From assembly GCF_038397725.1 (NCBI RefSeq), contig NZ_CP151634.1, forward strand, positions 2,852,001 through 2,916,000: a DNA stretch of 64,000 nucleotides, written 5' to 3'. The notes below the pieces were generated by a model, which had not been told where the DNA came from, made no database searches, and saw only the letters and a list, made by a program, of their open reading frames with translations. Position numbers and translations under genes: made by a program. Below, piece by piece: positions 9,944-18,930 of this stretch. Each line of letters starts with the position of its first letter. The stretch's first letter is position 1. This DNA is from Microbacterium sp. LWO13-1.2 (GTDB lineage: Bacteria; Actinomycetota; Actinomycetes; Actinomycetales; Microbacteriaceae).

Positions 9944-10369
9944 TCATCGGGCGACAGCCGACTCTGCGACCGGGGCCGATTCGGTCTCGGTATCGTCTGC
10001 GGGATCTGCGGTCTCCGCAGCGCCGTCCGTGTTTTCGTCGGCATCGGCTTCAGGCTCGGAAGCCACGTCGGCGGGTGCAGCGACGTCGACGACTTCAGTG
10101 ACCGGTGCCTGAGCAGGCAGCAGCGCCTTCGCCGCGGCCAGTACCAGCGCGAGCAGGATGCCGATCACTCCGGCTCCGAGCAGAGCGGCGCCCACGAGGA
10201 CGATCGACGGTCCGACGTAGACCTCGACGTTCGTCGCTGTGCCATCGAGCAGCCTCGTGGTCATCGTGCCGATCTGCCCGGTGATGAGCCAAGCGCCGAT
10301 CGCGGCAGAAGCGACGGAGAGGATCAGAAGAAGCCAATAGGCGAGGTTGCGCGTCAGTGATGTGTTCAT
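9944..10369 (-). CDS. Small membrane protein with acidic C-terminal tail
   Basis: A 141-residue protein that I do not assign to a named family. Residues about 8-30 and 53-85 form two hydrophobic segments with a short loop between them. Residues from about 95 onward are a disordered tail rich in Ala, Glu and Asp (for example ADVASEPEADADENTDG). The likely topology is a two-pass membrane anchor with a cytoplasmic or external acidic tail. It lies 73 bases downstream of ctaA on the same strand, so it may be cotranscribed with it. Similar proteins next to ctaA in Microbacteriaceae are, as I recall, uncharacterised. Confidence 0.7.
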   Translation of the reverse strand: MNTSLTRNLAYWLLLILSVASAAIGAWLITGQIGTMTTRLLDGTATNVEVYVGPSIVLVGAALLGAGVIGILLALVLAAAKALLPAQAPVTEVVDVAAPADVASEPEADADENTDGAAETADPADDTETESAPVAESAVAR

Positions 10370-10442
10370 GACAGCGAGCCTGGCCGACGCTCTGATGTGT
10401 CGCGCGTGTGCCGGCTATGTGCCGGCTATGCATCGGATCGTG

Positions 10443-11561
10443 TTACGCGGCGTCGACCGCCGCTGGTCGCTTGAGACGCAGTACCACGACCGTGTAGGCG
10501 GCAGCGGACAGCGACGCGAGCACCATGTGGATGCCCACGAGCAGCGGTGGCAGTCCGTCGCGCGCCTGCCACACGCCGACGCCGACCTGCACCGCGATCG
10601 CGATGACGAGCACCAGAAGCCAGCGGCGCGGCTCGAGGCGAAGGACCCACGCGGAGATCGTCAGCACTGTCACCAGCCCGGCCAGGATGTACCCGGGCCA
10701 GGAGTGCACATGGGCGAGCACCGTCGCATCGAAGCCGTGGCGCAGTACATCGGCGTCGCCGGAGTGCGGGCCGGACGCGGTGGTGAGAACGCCGAAGAGG
10801 ATCGTCATCGCCAGCGCGAGCCCGGTCACGTGGCTGAGCACGGCGAACCAGATCGGCACTGCTCGTTCTCGGGGACCCGGGGTCGCGTACATCCGCACCA
10901 GGAACGCGGCCGTCGCGCAGACGAGCAGCAACGAGGAGGTGTAGTGGAAGCCGACGATGAACGGATTCAGGCCTGTGAGCACCGTGATGCCGCCGACGAA
11001 CGCCTGGGCGACCACGCCGACGGCCGTGATCCACGCCAAGGCCACGAGATCGCGTCGTCTTGTCGTGGTGCGGATCGAGAACACCGCCGCCGCGATGCAT
11101 ACGAGAAGAAGAGTGGCGGATGCGGCAGGGAAGGCGGGGAGGTTCAGGGGCGAAGCGATGGCGTAGACCGCGCCGGCGGCGACAAGCCCTCCCGCGGCGA
11201 ACCACAGCGCGGTGTTGAGGGGGCGCTTTCCGCCGACCGCCTGCAGCACGTAGAGGACGACGGCCACAGCGAGGAGCCCCACGACACCGGTCATCGTGCG
11301 GTTGCCGAATTCGATCACCCCGTGGATGCCCTGCTCCGGAGTGGGGACGAGCGAGTCGGGGGTGCACAGCGGCCACTCCGAGCACCCGAGCCCTGAGCCG
11401 GTGAGTCGCACAGCGCCGCCGGTGCCGATGATGATGACCTCGGTGAGGAACGACAACCATGCGAGGACCCGGATTGTCCTGCTGAACGGCACGTGACCGG
11501 GTACGGAGTGCGCATCCCGGCTCGTTGCGTCCGTGGCACGGGGGGTCGTGGTCTCGGGCAT
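10443..11561 (-). CDS. ctaA: Heme A synthase
   Basis: COX15/CtaA-type membrane monooxygenase that oxidises the C8 methyl of heme O to give heme A. It has 372 residues and eight predicted transmembrane segments in two four-helix bundles. The first extracytoplasmic loop carries the cysteine pair Cys60/Cys66 (GCSEWPLC) known from Gram-positive CtaA, followed by His80 and the FGNRTMTG helix. The second half has heme-ligand histidines in FHYTSS and IHMVLA. The start ATG follows GGAGGA. It is divergent from sufB across a 233-base gap. With ctaB and SURF1 it supplies the aa3-type oxidase. Confidence 0.94.
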   Translation of the reverse strand: MPETTTPRATDATSRDAHSVPGHVPFSRTIRVLAWLSFLTEVIIIGTGGAVRLTGSGLGCSEWPLCTPDSLVPTPEQGIHGVIEFGNRTMTGVVGLLAVAVVLYVLQAVGGKRPLNTALWFAAGGLVAAGAVYAIASPLNLPAFPAASATLLLVCIAAAVFSIRTTTRRRDLVALAWITAVGVVAQAFVGGITVLTGLNPFIVGFHYTSSLLLVCATAAFLVRMYATPGPRERAVPIWFAVLSHVTGLALAMTILFGVLTTASGPHSGDADVLRHGFDATVLAHVHSWPGYILAGLVTVLTISAWVLRLEPRRWLLVLVIAIAVQVGVGVWQARDGLPPLLVGIHMVLASLSAAAYTVVVLRLKRPAAVDAA

Positions 11562-11620
11562 AAGTCCTCCGGACCGCGGTGGACGTTACGGGGCACGGCC
11601 CGGCGTCCAGGCGGAACCTG

Positions 11621-11626
11621 TAGAAT
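11621..11626 (+). promoter_or_regulatory. Likely -10 element of the suf operon, with long 5' leader
   Basis: TAGAAT on the plus strand would start transcription near 11633 and give a leader of about 160 bases before sufB. The leader holds a tiny open frame (GTG/ATG at 11636-11641 to TAG at 11675-11677). I recognise no riboswitch and no clear SufR site in it. Confidence 0.4.
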
Positions 11627-11794
11627 CGGATTGTTGTGATGAGCGCTGACCGCGCTGAAGCATCGTCAACAGTTTAGGCGCGATGGATGCGCCGGTGATG
11701 AGGGCCCACCAGCGGCACCAGCTCCCGCAGACTCGACGGGGATCAGGTGTGCCGGGGCGGATGACACCGTTGGGACCTAAGAGGAGAGTGTGTG

Positions 11795-13213
11795 ATGTCG
11801 GATGTTCTGATCGACCGCCCGGAGCTTGACGGTCTGGGGGTGTACGAGTTCGGATGGCACGACGCGGACGCCGCGGGTGCCATTGCGAAACGCGGAATCT
11901 CCGAAGAGGTCGTCCGCGGGATCTCGGGGCTCAAGAACGAGCCCGAGTGGATGCTGAAGACCCGCCTGAAGGGCTATCAGCTCTTCGGCCGCAAGCCGAT
12001 GCCGACCTGGGGCGCCGACCTCAGCGAGATCGACTTCGACAACATCAAGTACTTCGTCCGCTCGACGGAGAAGCAGGCGCAGTCCTGGGAAGATCTTCCG
12101 GCAGAGATCCGCGAGACCTACGAGCGTCTCGGCATTCCGGAGGCCGAGCGTCAGCGTCTCGTCGCCGGCGTCGCCGCGCAGTACGAGTCCGAGGTCGTCT
12201 ACCACCAGATCCGCGAGGATCTGGAGCAGCAGGGCGTCATCTTCATGGACACCGACACCGCTCTCCGTGAGCACCCCGAATTCTTCGAGGAGTACTTCGG
12301 CAGCGTGATCCCGGCCGGCGACAACAAGTTCGCCGCCTTGAACACGGCCGTCTGGTCGGGCGGCTCCTTCGTGTACGTGCCCAAGGGCGTTCACGTCGAG
12401 ATCCCGCTGCAGGCGTACTTCCGGATCAACACCGAGAACATGGGCCAGTTCGAGCGGACCCTGATCATCGCCGACGAGGACAGCTACGTCCACTACATCG
12501 AGGGCTGCACCGCCCCGATCTACAAGTCGGACTCTCTGCACTCGGCCGTCGTCGAGATCATCGTGAAGAAGAACGCCCGCGTTCGCTACACGACGATCCA
12601 GAACTGGTCGAACAACGTCTACAACCTCGTCACCAAGCGTGCGGTCGCCCACGAGGGCGCCACCATGGAATGGGTCGACGGCAACATCGGCTCCAAGGTG
12701 ACGATGAAGTACCCGTCGATCTACCTCATGGGCGAGCACGCCAAGGGCGAGACGCTGTCTGTCGCCTTCGCAGGCCCCGGCCAGCACCAGGATGCCGGCG
12801 CGAAGATGATCCACATGGCTCCGTACACGCAGTCGTCGATCGTCTCGAAGTCGATCGCCCGTGGCGGCGGTCGTGCCGGGTACCGCGGTGAGGTGCGAGT
12901 GGACGCCAATGCGCACCACTCCGCGAACACCGTGCGGTGTGACGCGCTCCTGATCGACACCAAGTCGCGCTCCGACACCTACCCGGCGATCGACATCCGC
13001 GTCGACGACGTGCAGCTCGGTCACGAGGCGACGGTCTCGAAGGTCAGCGAAGAGCAGCTGTTCTATCTGCAGTCCCGGGGCATGCCCGAGGACGAGGCGA
13101 TGGCGATGATCGTGCGCGGCTTCATCGAGCCGATCGCACGCGAGCTGCCGATGGAGTACGCGATGGAACTGAACAAGCTCATCGAGATGGGCATGGAAGG
13201 CAGTGTCGGCTAG
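11795..13213 (+). CDS. sufB: Fe-S cluster assembly scaffold SufB
   Basis: Scaffold subunit of the SufBCD complex, on which Fe-S clusters are built. The 472-residue length is typical. Recognisable stretches include [20 protein letters not shown] and [20 protein letters not shown] in the beta-helix, with the assembly-site cysteine expected in [16 protein letters not shown] 11795 follows AGGAG at 8 bases; a GTG immediately before it is less likely. It is the first gene of a plus-strand operon running to the MFS gene. The usual actinobacterial regulator gene sufR is not upstream. Confidence 0.96.
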   Translation: MSDVLIDRPELDGLGVYEFGWHDADAAGAIAKRGISEEVVRGISGLKNEPEWMLKTRLKGYQLFGRKPMPTWGADLSEIDFDNIKYFVRSTEKQAQSWEDLPAEIRETYERLGIPEAERQRLVAGVAAQYESEVVYHQIREDLEQQGVIFMDTDTALREHPEFFEEYFGSVIPAGDNKFAALNTAVWSGGSFVYVPKGVHVEIPLQAYFRINTENMGQFERTLIIADEDSYVHYIEGCTAPIYKSDSLHSAVVEIIVKKNARVRYTTIQNWSNNVYNLVTKRAVAHEGATMEWVDGNIGSKVTMKYPSIYLMGEHAKGETLSVAFAGPGQHQDAGAKMIHMAPYTQSSIVSKSIARGGGRAGYRGEVRVDANAHHSANTVRCDALLIDTKSRSDTYPAIDIRVDDVQLGHEATVSKVSEEQLFYLQSRGMPEDEAMAMIVRGFIEPIARELPMEYAMELNKLIEMGMEGSVG

Positions 13214-14419
13214 ATGACGGCTCCGACGACAGCGCCCGCTGAGGCGCAGCACACGAACGCGCACGTGGACCCGGCAGCTCAGGTCTTCGCTACGGGATTC
13301 GTTCCTGTGCAGACCAGATCCGAGCGTCCGCATTCGTTCGAACCGGCGGACTTCGGTGCGCCCAGCGGCCGCGAGGTCAACTGGAAGCACACTCCGGTCG
13401 CCCGACTCACGTCGCTGTTCGCCGTCGCGGACGAGAACGACGGCGTGAGCTACGACTTCGGTTCGGCGGAGCAGTACGTCTCCGATCCGCTCGCCGCCGG
13501 CACCGCGCCTCGAGGCGATTTCTTCCGCCCGGAAGACATCGTCTCGGCTGTGGCGTGGCAGGGTTCGCCTCAGGCGATGCACATTCGCATCCCGAGCGAG
13601 GTCGAGGTCGCCGAGCCTCTTCTCGTCACGATCACCGGCCACGGCGCCGAGCGTCGCGCTGACGCCCACATCGTGATCGAGGCGATGCCGCACAGCTCCG
13701 CAACGGTCGTCCTGCAGCACACCGGTTCTGCGCAGTACGCGCAGAACGTCGAGATCATCGCCCGTGACGGGTCGAAGCTCACCGTGATCAGCCTGCAGCA
13801 GTGGCAGGATGACGCGGTCCACATGGCGTCTCACCAGGCCCGTGTCGATGCCGACGCCACGTTGAAGCACTTCGTGATCACGTTCGGCGGCGGGGTCGTC
13901 CGGGTCAACCCGAACATCGAGCTCGCCGGTACCGGCTCGGAGGGGTACCTCAACGGACTCTCCTACGCGGACGCAGGGCAGCACTTCGAGAGCCAGGTCT
14001 TCCTTCACCACAAGGGTGCCCACACCACCGGTGACGTGCTCTACAAGGGCGCGTTGCAGGGCGCGGGTGCGCACAGCGTGTGGATCGGTGACGTTCTCAT
14101 CGGTCCGGACGCGACCGGAACCGACTCCTACGAGGCCAACCGCAACCTGGTGCTCACCGAGGGTGCGCGCGCCGATTCGATCCCGAACCTCGAGATCCAG
14201 ACCGGTGACATCCAGGGCGCCGGTCACGCGAGTGCCACCGGTCGTTTCGATGACGAGCAGCTTTTCTACCTGCAGGCCCGCGGCATCACCGAGGAAGAGG
14301 CGCGGCGGCTCGTCGTGCTCGGCTTCCTCACCGACATCGTGCAGCGCCTCGGCATCCCGGCGCTCGAAGCCGAACTGCTGGCCGCGATCGAGGCTGAACT
14401 CGCGGCGGTGACCGCATGA
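13214..14419 (+). CDS. sufD: Fe-S cluster assembly protein SufD
   Basis: Partner of SufB in the SufBC2D complex; it is thought to help iron entry and complex assembly. The 401-residue protein has a variable N terminus and the beta-helix core of the family. The conserved SufD-type stretch FLHHKGAHTTGDVLYKGAL near residues 256-274 carries the histidine expected at the assembly interface. The C terminus has DDEQLFYLQARGI, matching the SufB C terminus. The ATG follows the sufB stop with no gap, and the stop overlaps the next start by 4 bases. Both imply translational coupling. Confidence 0.95.
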   Translation: MTAPTTAPAEAQHTNAHVDPAAQVFATGFVPVQTRSERPHSFEPADFGAPSGREVNWKHTPVARLTSLFAVADENDGVSYDFGSAEQYVSDPLAAGTAPRGDFFRPEDIVSAVAWQGSPQAMHIRIPSEVEVAEPLLVTITGHGAERRADAHIVIEAMPHSSATVVLQHTGSAQYAQNVEIIARDGSKLTVISLQQWQDDAVHMASHQARVDADATLKHFVITFGGGVVRVNPNIELAGTGSEGYLNGLSYADAGQHFESQVFLHHKGAHTTGDVLYKGALQGAGAHSVWIGDVLIGPDATGTDSYEANRNLVLTEGARADSIPNLEIQTGDIQGAGHASATGRFDDEQLFYLQARGITEEEARRLVVLGFLTDIVQRLGIPALEAELLAAIEAELAAVTA

Positions 14420-14742
14420 GCGCTCATCGCGTCTGCGCCGTCTCCGAGCTGGAGCAGGACACCCCGATCCGCGTCGAACCCGATGGCGTCCCGATCACCG
14501 TGATCAAGGACTCCGAAGGCGTCGTCCACGCGATCGGCGACACCTGCACGCACGGCGAGATCTCGCTCGCCGAGGGCTTCGTCGAGGGTGACACCGTGGA
14601 GTGCTGGGCCCATGGCTCGGCGTTCTCGATGCTCACCGGCCGGCCCCAGAACCTCCCTGCGTATGAGCCCGTTCCGGTCTACGTCGTCGAGATCGACGGC
14701 GACGACGTGCTCATCGACCCGACTGTGATTAAGGAAGTCTGA
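14416..14742 (+). CDS. Rieske-type [2Fe-2S] ferredoxin in the suf operon
   Basis: A 108-residue single-domain Rieske protein. The cluster ligands are visible as CTHG and, about 20 residues later, CWAHG (Cys-x-His and Cys-x-x-His). It resembles the ferredoxin component of non-heme iron oxygenases and NirD, but no oxygenase gene is nearby. In Streptomyces and other actinobacteria a Rieske gene sits at this same place between sufD and sufC. A role in supplying electrons for cluster assembly or in sensing redox state is plausible but unproven. It overlaps sufD by 4 bases and abuts sufC. Confidence 0.9.
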   Translation: MSAHRVCAVSELEQDTPIRVEPDGVPITVIKDSEGVVHAIGDTCTHGEISLAEGFVEGDTVECWAHGSAFSMLTGRPQNLPAYEPVPVYVVEIDGDDVLIDPTVIKEV

Positions 14743-15513
14743 ATGTCTGTTCTCGAGATCCGCGACCTGTATGTGACGGTCGAGACCGAGGCGGGAACCA
14801 CCCCGATCCTCAATGGAATCACCCTGACGATGAACACGGGTGAGACCCACGCGATCATGGGGCCGAACGGCTCCGGCAAGTCCACGCTCGCGTACACGAT
14901 CGCCGGCCACCCCAAGTACACGGTCGCCAGCGGATCCATCACGTTCGACGGCGAGGACGTCCTGGCGATGAGCGTCGACGAGCGCGCACGTGCGGGACTC
15001 TTCCTCGCGATGCAGTACCCCGTCGAGATCCCCGGTGTCACGGTGACGAACTTCCTGCGCACCGCCAAGACGGCGCTCGACGGCGAGGCTCCGGCCATCC
15101 GCGGCTGGACCAAGGACGTCAAGCAGGCGATGACGAACCTGCGCATGGACCCGAAGTTCGCGCAGCGCAACGTCAACGAGGGCTTCTCCGGTGGCGAGAA
15201 GAAGCGTCACGAGATCCTTCAGCTCGAGGTCCTCAAGCCGAAGTTCGCGGTGCTCGACGAGACCGATTCCGGCCTCGACGTCGACGCGCTCAAGATCGTC
15301 TCCGAGGGCGTCAACCGTGCCAAGGAGTCGACCGGTCTCGGTGTGCTGCTCATCACGCACTACACGCGCATCCTCCGTTACATCCGTCCCGACTACGTGC
15401 ACGTCGTCGTCGCTGGGCGCATCGTCGAGGAAGGCGGCCCCGAGCTCGCCGACCGCCTCGAGAACGAGGGATACGACCGTTTCCTCGACCCCGCAGCACC
15501 CATCGAGGCGTAG
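14743..15513 (+). CDS. sufC: Fe-S cluster assembly ATPase SufC
   Basis: ABC-type ATPase that drives conformational change in the SufB/SufD scaffold. It has 256 residues. Walker A is GPNGSGKST at 40-48, the SufC-typical signature is FSGGEKKRHEI, and Walker B is FAVLDETDSGLD, with the H-loop in LLITHYTRIL. The ATG comes directly after the Rieske gene stop. Its TAG stop forms the first three bases of a -10-like hexamer for sufT. It is soluble and partners SufB and SufD rather than a membrane permease. Confidence 0.97.
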   Translation: MSVLEIRDLYVTVETEAGTTPILNGITLTMNTGETHAIMGPNGSGKSTLAYTIAGHPKYTVASGSITFDGEDVLAMSVDERARAGLFLAMQYPVEIPGVTVTNFLRTAKTALDGEAPAIRGWTKDVKQAMTNLRMDPKFAQRNVNEGFSGGEKKRHEILQLEVLKPKFAVLDETDSGLDVDALKIVSEGVNRAKESTGLGVLLITHYTRILRYIRPDYVHVVVAGRIVEEGGPELADRLENEGYDRFLDPAAPIEA

Positions 15514-15516
15514 GCT
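15511..15516 (+). promoter_or_regulatory. -10-like hexamer for leaderless sufT
   Basis: TAGGCT overlaps the sufC stop codon and ends 6 bases before the sufT ATG. Together with the missing Shine-Dalgarno sequence, this suggests an internal promoter that makes a leaderless sufT-onward transcript. Confidence 0.45.
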
Positions 15517-15522
15517 GACCGT

Positions 15523-15852
15523 ATGACCGCGACGCTCACCGATGCGAAGTACGACGAGGTCACCGAGGCTCTCAAGGACGTCATGGACCCCGAGCTCGGG
15601 ATCAACGTCGTCGACCTGGGACTCATCTACGACCTGGCCTGGGATGACGAGAACGACGCCCTCGTCATCCACATGACGCTGACCAGCGCCGGCTGCCCGC
15701 TCACCGATGTGCTTGAGGATCAGACCGCGCAGGCGCTGGACAAGGTCGTCGACCGGTTCCGCATCAACTGGGTCTGGATGCCGCCGTGGGGTCCGGAGAA
15801 GATCACCGACGACGGGCGCGACATGATGCGCGCCCTCGGCTTCGCGATCTGA
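15523..15852 (+). CDS. sufT: Fe-S assembly factor SufT (MIP18/DUF59 family)
   Basis: Small MIP18-family (DUF59) protein of 109 residues that helps mature Fe-S proteins, especially under high cluster demand. The family core VMDPELGINVVDLGLIYDL lies at residues 20-38, and the conserved cysteine is in SAGCPLTD. The C terminus has WVWMPPWGPEKITDDGRDMMRALGF, typical of actinobacterial copies such as Rv1466. The start is the ATG 9 bases after the sufC stop. The next gene begins 2 bases after its stop. SufS and SufU, which usually lie between sufC and sufT in actinobacteria, are missing here. Confidence 0.93.
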   Translation: MTATLTDAKYDEVTEALKDVMDPELGINVVDLGLIYDLAWDDENDALVIHMTLTSAGCPLTDVLEDQTAQALDKVVDRFRINWVWMPPWGPEKITDDGRDMMRALGFAI

Positions 15853-15854
15853 GG

Positions 15855-17009
15855 ATGCTGGAGGTCACAGCGCTCCCGCTGGCCGAGCTCCGCGCACGCA
15901 CCAGCGAGAAGTGGCGTGAGTACCCCGACGACGTGCTGCCGCTGTTCGTCGCCGAGACGGACTTCCCGCTCGCGCCCGCGATCACCGCCGCACTGCAACG
16001 CGCTGTGGCGGCGGGGGACACCGGGTATGTGGCCTCCCGCACCCCGCTCGCCGACTCGTACGCCGCCTTCGCGCGGCGCCGGTTCGGCTGGGATCCGGAT
16101 CCCGGCCGGATGCGCAGCACAGCCGACGTCAGCATGGGCATCGTCGAGATCCTTCGCCGCGTCGTCGCACCGGGGGAGCGCGTCATCGTCACGACGCCGG
16201 TGTACCCGCCGTTCTTCGAGCTCGTGACCGAGGCCGGCGGTGTGGTCGAGCGCGTCCCGCTGCGCGACACCGGGACCGGGTGGGAGCTCGATGTCGACGG
16301 CATCCGCTCGGCGCTCGATGACGGCGCACGCGCGATCCTGCTCTGCAATCCGCACAATCCGACCGGCACCGTGCACAGCCGGGATTCTCTCGCCGCTCTC
16401 GCTGCTCTCGCCGACGAGTACGGGGTCGCTGTCGTCTCCGATGAGATTCATGCCCCTCTCGTTCAGCCGGGCACCGCGTTCACCCCCTTCCTCTCGGTGA
16501 ACGATGCCGCTCGACGCGTCGGCTACGCGGTCGTCAGCGCGAGCAAGGCGTTCAACCTCGCCGGGCTCAAGTGCGCTCTGATGGTCACGGCCTCGGAAGA
16601 GACCACTGCGATCGTTCGCCGTCTCCCGGTCGAAGTGGAATGGCGCACCGGCCAGTTCGGTCTGCTCGCGGCGGTCGCGGCGTTCTCCGAGGAAAGCGAC
16701 GTCTGGCTCGACGGACTCCTGCATACGCTCGATCGGAATCGCCGGCTTCTCGCGGATCTTGTGGCCGAGCACCTCCCTGGTGCGCGCTATCGGATCCCGG
16801 ACGCCGGCTACCTCGCCTGGATCGATCTGACGGCTCTCGGCTGGGGCGACAACCCGGCTCGTCGCATCCTGCAGGACGCGAAGGTCGCTCTGCACTACGG
16901 GCCGGCGTTCGGAACCGAGGGTGCAGGGCACGTGCGTCTGAATTTCGGGACCAGCCCCGAGATCATCACCGACGCCATCGAGCGCATCGCGGCGCTCGTC
17001 GGCCGGTGA
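15855..17009 (+). CDS. MalY/PatB-type PLP-dependent C-S beta-lyase/aminotransferase
   Basis: Fold-type I PLP enzyme of 384 residues. CNPHNPTG is at 164-171, SDEIHAPL at 195-202, and the PLP lysine is Lys231 in SASKAFNLAGLK; this combination is typical of the MalY/PatB cystathionine beta-lyase-like subgroup. Such enzymes usually cleave cystathionine or cysteine conjugates to a thiol (or sulfide), pyruvate and ammonia. The start ATG is 2 bases after the sufT stop with GAGG just before it. It therefore belongs to the suf transcript, where the cysteine desulfurase would be expected. The substrate is not settled by sequence. Confidence 0.87.
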   Translation: MLEVTALPLAELRARTSEKWREYPDDVLPLFVAETDFPLAPAITAALQRAVAAGDTGYVASRTPLADSYAAFARRRFGWDPDPGRMRSTADVSMGIVEILRRVVAPGERVIVTTPVYPPFFELVTEAGGVVERVPLRDTGTGWELDVDGIRSALDDGARAILLCNPHNPTGTVHSRDSLAALAALADEYGVAVVSDEIHAPLVQPGTAFTPFLSVNDAARRVGYAVVSASKAFNLAGLKCALMVTASEETTAIVRRLPVEVEWRTGQFGLLAAVAAFSEESDVWLDGLLHTLDRNRRLLADLVAEHLPGARYRIPDAGYLAWIDLTALGWGDNPARRILQDAKVALHYGPAFGTEGAGHVRLNFGTSPEIITDAIERIAALVGR

Positions 17010-18385
17010 GCGCCACGCAGGTCGCCGCATCGATCTGGGACCGCCAGCGCCTCGGCATCACCGTCGGTTCCGTTGTCCTGATCTTCCTCGCGGCCATCGA
17101 GGCGCTCGCAGTGACCACCGTCATGCCGATCGTCAGCGTCGATCTGGACGGGGAGGCCCTGTTCGCTGTCGCCTTCTCCGGCACCCTCGCGACCGGAGTG
17201 ATCGGCATGGTCGCCGCAGGGGCGTGGAGCGACCGCACGGGCCCTCGGGTGCCGCTGTACACAGCCGTCGTACTGTTCATCATCGGTCTGGTGGTCTCCG
17301 GCTTCGCGCCCGACATGTACACCTTCATCGTGGGGCGCCTCATCCAGGGCCTGGGCGCCGGAGGGCAGACCGTGGCGCTCTACGTCGTCGTGGCCAGGGT
17401 GTACCCGCCCGAGCTGCACGGCAGGATCTTCGCGGCGTACGCCGCGGCCTGGGTCGTGCCGTCGATGATCGGGCCGTTCTTGGCCGGTGCGGTGGCCGAG
17501 TTCCTGCACTGGCGGTGGGCTTTCCTCGGAGTCGCCGTGCTCACGGTGCTCGCGTTCGTCCTCGTCATGGCGCGGCTGCGCAACGTCTCGCTGAGTTCGT
17601 CCGATCCGACCGATGAAGCGGCGCAGACCCCGCGCGGGGGATCGATCGGTGTGCGGATGCTGCGCGCCGTGATCGTCGCCGTCGCGGCTGTGGCCGTCGG
17701 CTTCGCGGCCGAGGCTCGTCCGGCGATCGGTTGGCCGATCGCGCTCGGAGCGCTCGTCGTCCTCGGTTTCGCGATCCTGCCGCTGCTGCCGCCCGGGGCG
17801 TTGCAGGCCAGGCGCGGCCTGCCCAGCGTGATCCTGATGCGGGGTCTCGCGGCGGGGGCATTCTTCGCGGCCGAGGCATATGTGCCGAAGCTCTTGATGG
17901 ACCGCTTCGAATTCAGCCCGACCTTCGCGGGACTCGCCCTCACCATCGCCGCACTGGCATGGTCGAGCGCTTCCGCGCTGCAGGGGCGCTACGGAGACCG
18001 GCTCGGCAGCACCCGCATCGTGGTCATCAGCGTCCCGCTGCTGCTCGTGGCCGTGCTCAGCATTCTCGTCGTCTCCGTCACCGGCGCAATGCCCTGGCTC
18101 GCGGTGATCGGCTGGGGTTTTGCCGGCGCGGGCATGGGGTTGCTCTACCCGAGGTTGACGGTGCTCACCCTCGCGTACTCGACGTCCGCGAACGAGGGGT
18201 TCAACTCCTCCGCGCTCTCGATTTCGGATTCCACGGGTTCGGCCGTCACGATCGCCCTGGCCGGACTGCTGTTCCTTGCACTTCCATTCGGAGGCTCGGG
18301 GTTCCCCGTCGTCTACGTGTTCACGGCTGTGCTGCTGCTGGTCGCCCTGATTCCGGGGCTTCGGCTGGGTGACGGGTCGCGCTGA
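17006..18385 (+). CDS. MFS transporter, probable drug/metabolite exporter
   Basis: A 459-residue integral membrane protein of the major facilitator superfamily with about 12-14 hydrophobic segments. The first helix has AIEALAVTTVMPIVS, and the motif A region between helices 2 and 3 is GAWSDRTGPRVPL, as in proton-driven exporters (DHA-like). The substrate is unknown. GTG 17006 overlaps the stop of the C-S lyase gene as GTGA, so the two are translated together. Its 3' end overlaps the convergent bioQ gene by 65 bases. Confidence 0.85.
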   Translation: MSATQVAASIWDRQRLGITVGSVVLIFLAAIEALAVTTVMPIVSVDLDGEALFAVAFSGTLATGVIGMVAAGAWSDRTGPRVPLYTAVVLFIIGLVVSGFAPDMYTFIVGRLIQGLGAGGQTVALYVVVARVYPPELHGRIFAAYAAAWVVPSMIGPFLAGAVAEFLHWRWAFLGVAVLTVLAFVLVMARLRNVSLSSSDPTDEAAQTPRGGSIGVRMLRAVIVAVAAVAVGFAAEARPAIGWPIALGALVVLGFAILPLLPPGALQARRGLPSVILMRGLAAGAFFAAEAYVPKLLMDRFEFSPTFAGLALTIAALAWSSASALQGRYGDRLGSTRIVVISVPLLLVAVLSILVVSVTGAMPWLAVIGWGFAGAGMGLLYPRLTVLTLAYSTSANEGFNSSALSISDSTGSAVTIALAGLLFLALPFGGSGFPVVYVFTAVLLLVALIPGLRLGDGSR

Positions 18386-18917
18386 GAGACTCGAAGGCGC
18401 GAATGCCGGCCTCGAAGACGTCGACGGAATGGGCGGTCGGATCAGCGCCATCGGCGTCGATCGCACCGATGCTCTGCGCATGCATGCGTTGCTGCAGGAG
18501 CATCGCGTGACCGAGGATGAACTCGAAGGCCGCGTCGGCGAACGGCCCGGCGTCGCCGCCGTTGTCGCCGATTGAGGCCGCAAGCGCCGCCTGTGCGCGT
18601 CGGGTGCCCAGGCGAAGCGCGTACGTGCTCATGACGACTTCGGCGCCGTCGCGGTAGGCGAGTAGTGCGTCGCGGATCGCGCGGGCTGTGGGAGCGAGCG
18701 CGAGCGAGGGGTCAGGATCAGGGACGGCACTGAGGATGCGGTCGGCGACTGCGGCCAGCAGCTGCTGCTTATTCGGGAAATGCCAGTACAGGGCGCTCGC
18801 CTGCACATCGAGTTCGGCCGCGAGACGGCGCATCGACAGGTCGGGAAGTCCGACATCGTCGAGCAGCTGCAGCGCGCAGGCGACGACGCTCTGGCGGTCG
18901 TGTCGTGCGGGGCTCAT
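18321..18917 (-). CDS. bioQ: TetR-family repressor, probable BioQ
   Basis: DNA-binding repressor of 198 residues. The TetR_N helix-turn-helix is near residues 10-50 (LSMRRLAAELDVQASALYWHF), followed by a TetR C-terminal ligand domain. It is divergent from the biotin importer bioYMN, and the gap between them holds two TGAAC-N3-GTTCA operators. These match the published BioQ motif of Corynebacterium (TGAAC-N3-GTTAC), and BioQ is a TetR protein that controls biotin genes. I therefore call it BioQ from context plus operator, not from sequence identity. The start ATG lies 6 bases from a TATACT hexamer. Its 3' end overlaps the MFS gene. Confidence 0.82.
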   Translation of the reverse strand: MSPARHDRQSVVACALQLLDDVGLPDLSMRRLAAELDVQASALYWHFPNKQQLLAAVADRILSAVPDPDPSLALAPTARAIRDALLAYRDGAEVVMSTYALRLGTRRAQAALAASIGDNGGDAGPFADAAFEFILGHAMLLQQRMHAQSIGAIDADGADPTAHSVDVFEAGIRAFESLSATRHPAEAPESGRPAAAQP

Positions 18918-18923
18918 CCCATC

Positions 18924-18929
18924 AGTATA
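18924..18929 (-). promoter_or_regulatory. -10 element for leaderless bioQ
   Basis: The minus strand reads TATACT, 6 bases from the bioQ ATG at 18917. The adjacent operator lies immediately upstream and would block this promoter when occupied, giving autoregulation. Confidence 0.55.
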
Positions 18930-18930
18930 C

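Noticed and set aside
11777..14227. Open frame of 816 codons on the minus strand opposite sufB and sufD
   Set aside because: It is an antisense shadow produced by GC-rich third positions; its translation is Val/Asp/Arg/Leu-rich without family motifs, and sufB/sufD on the other strand are certain.
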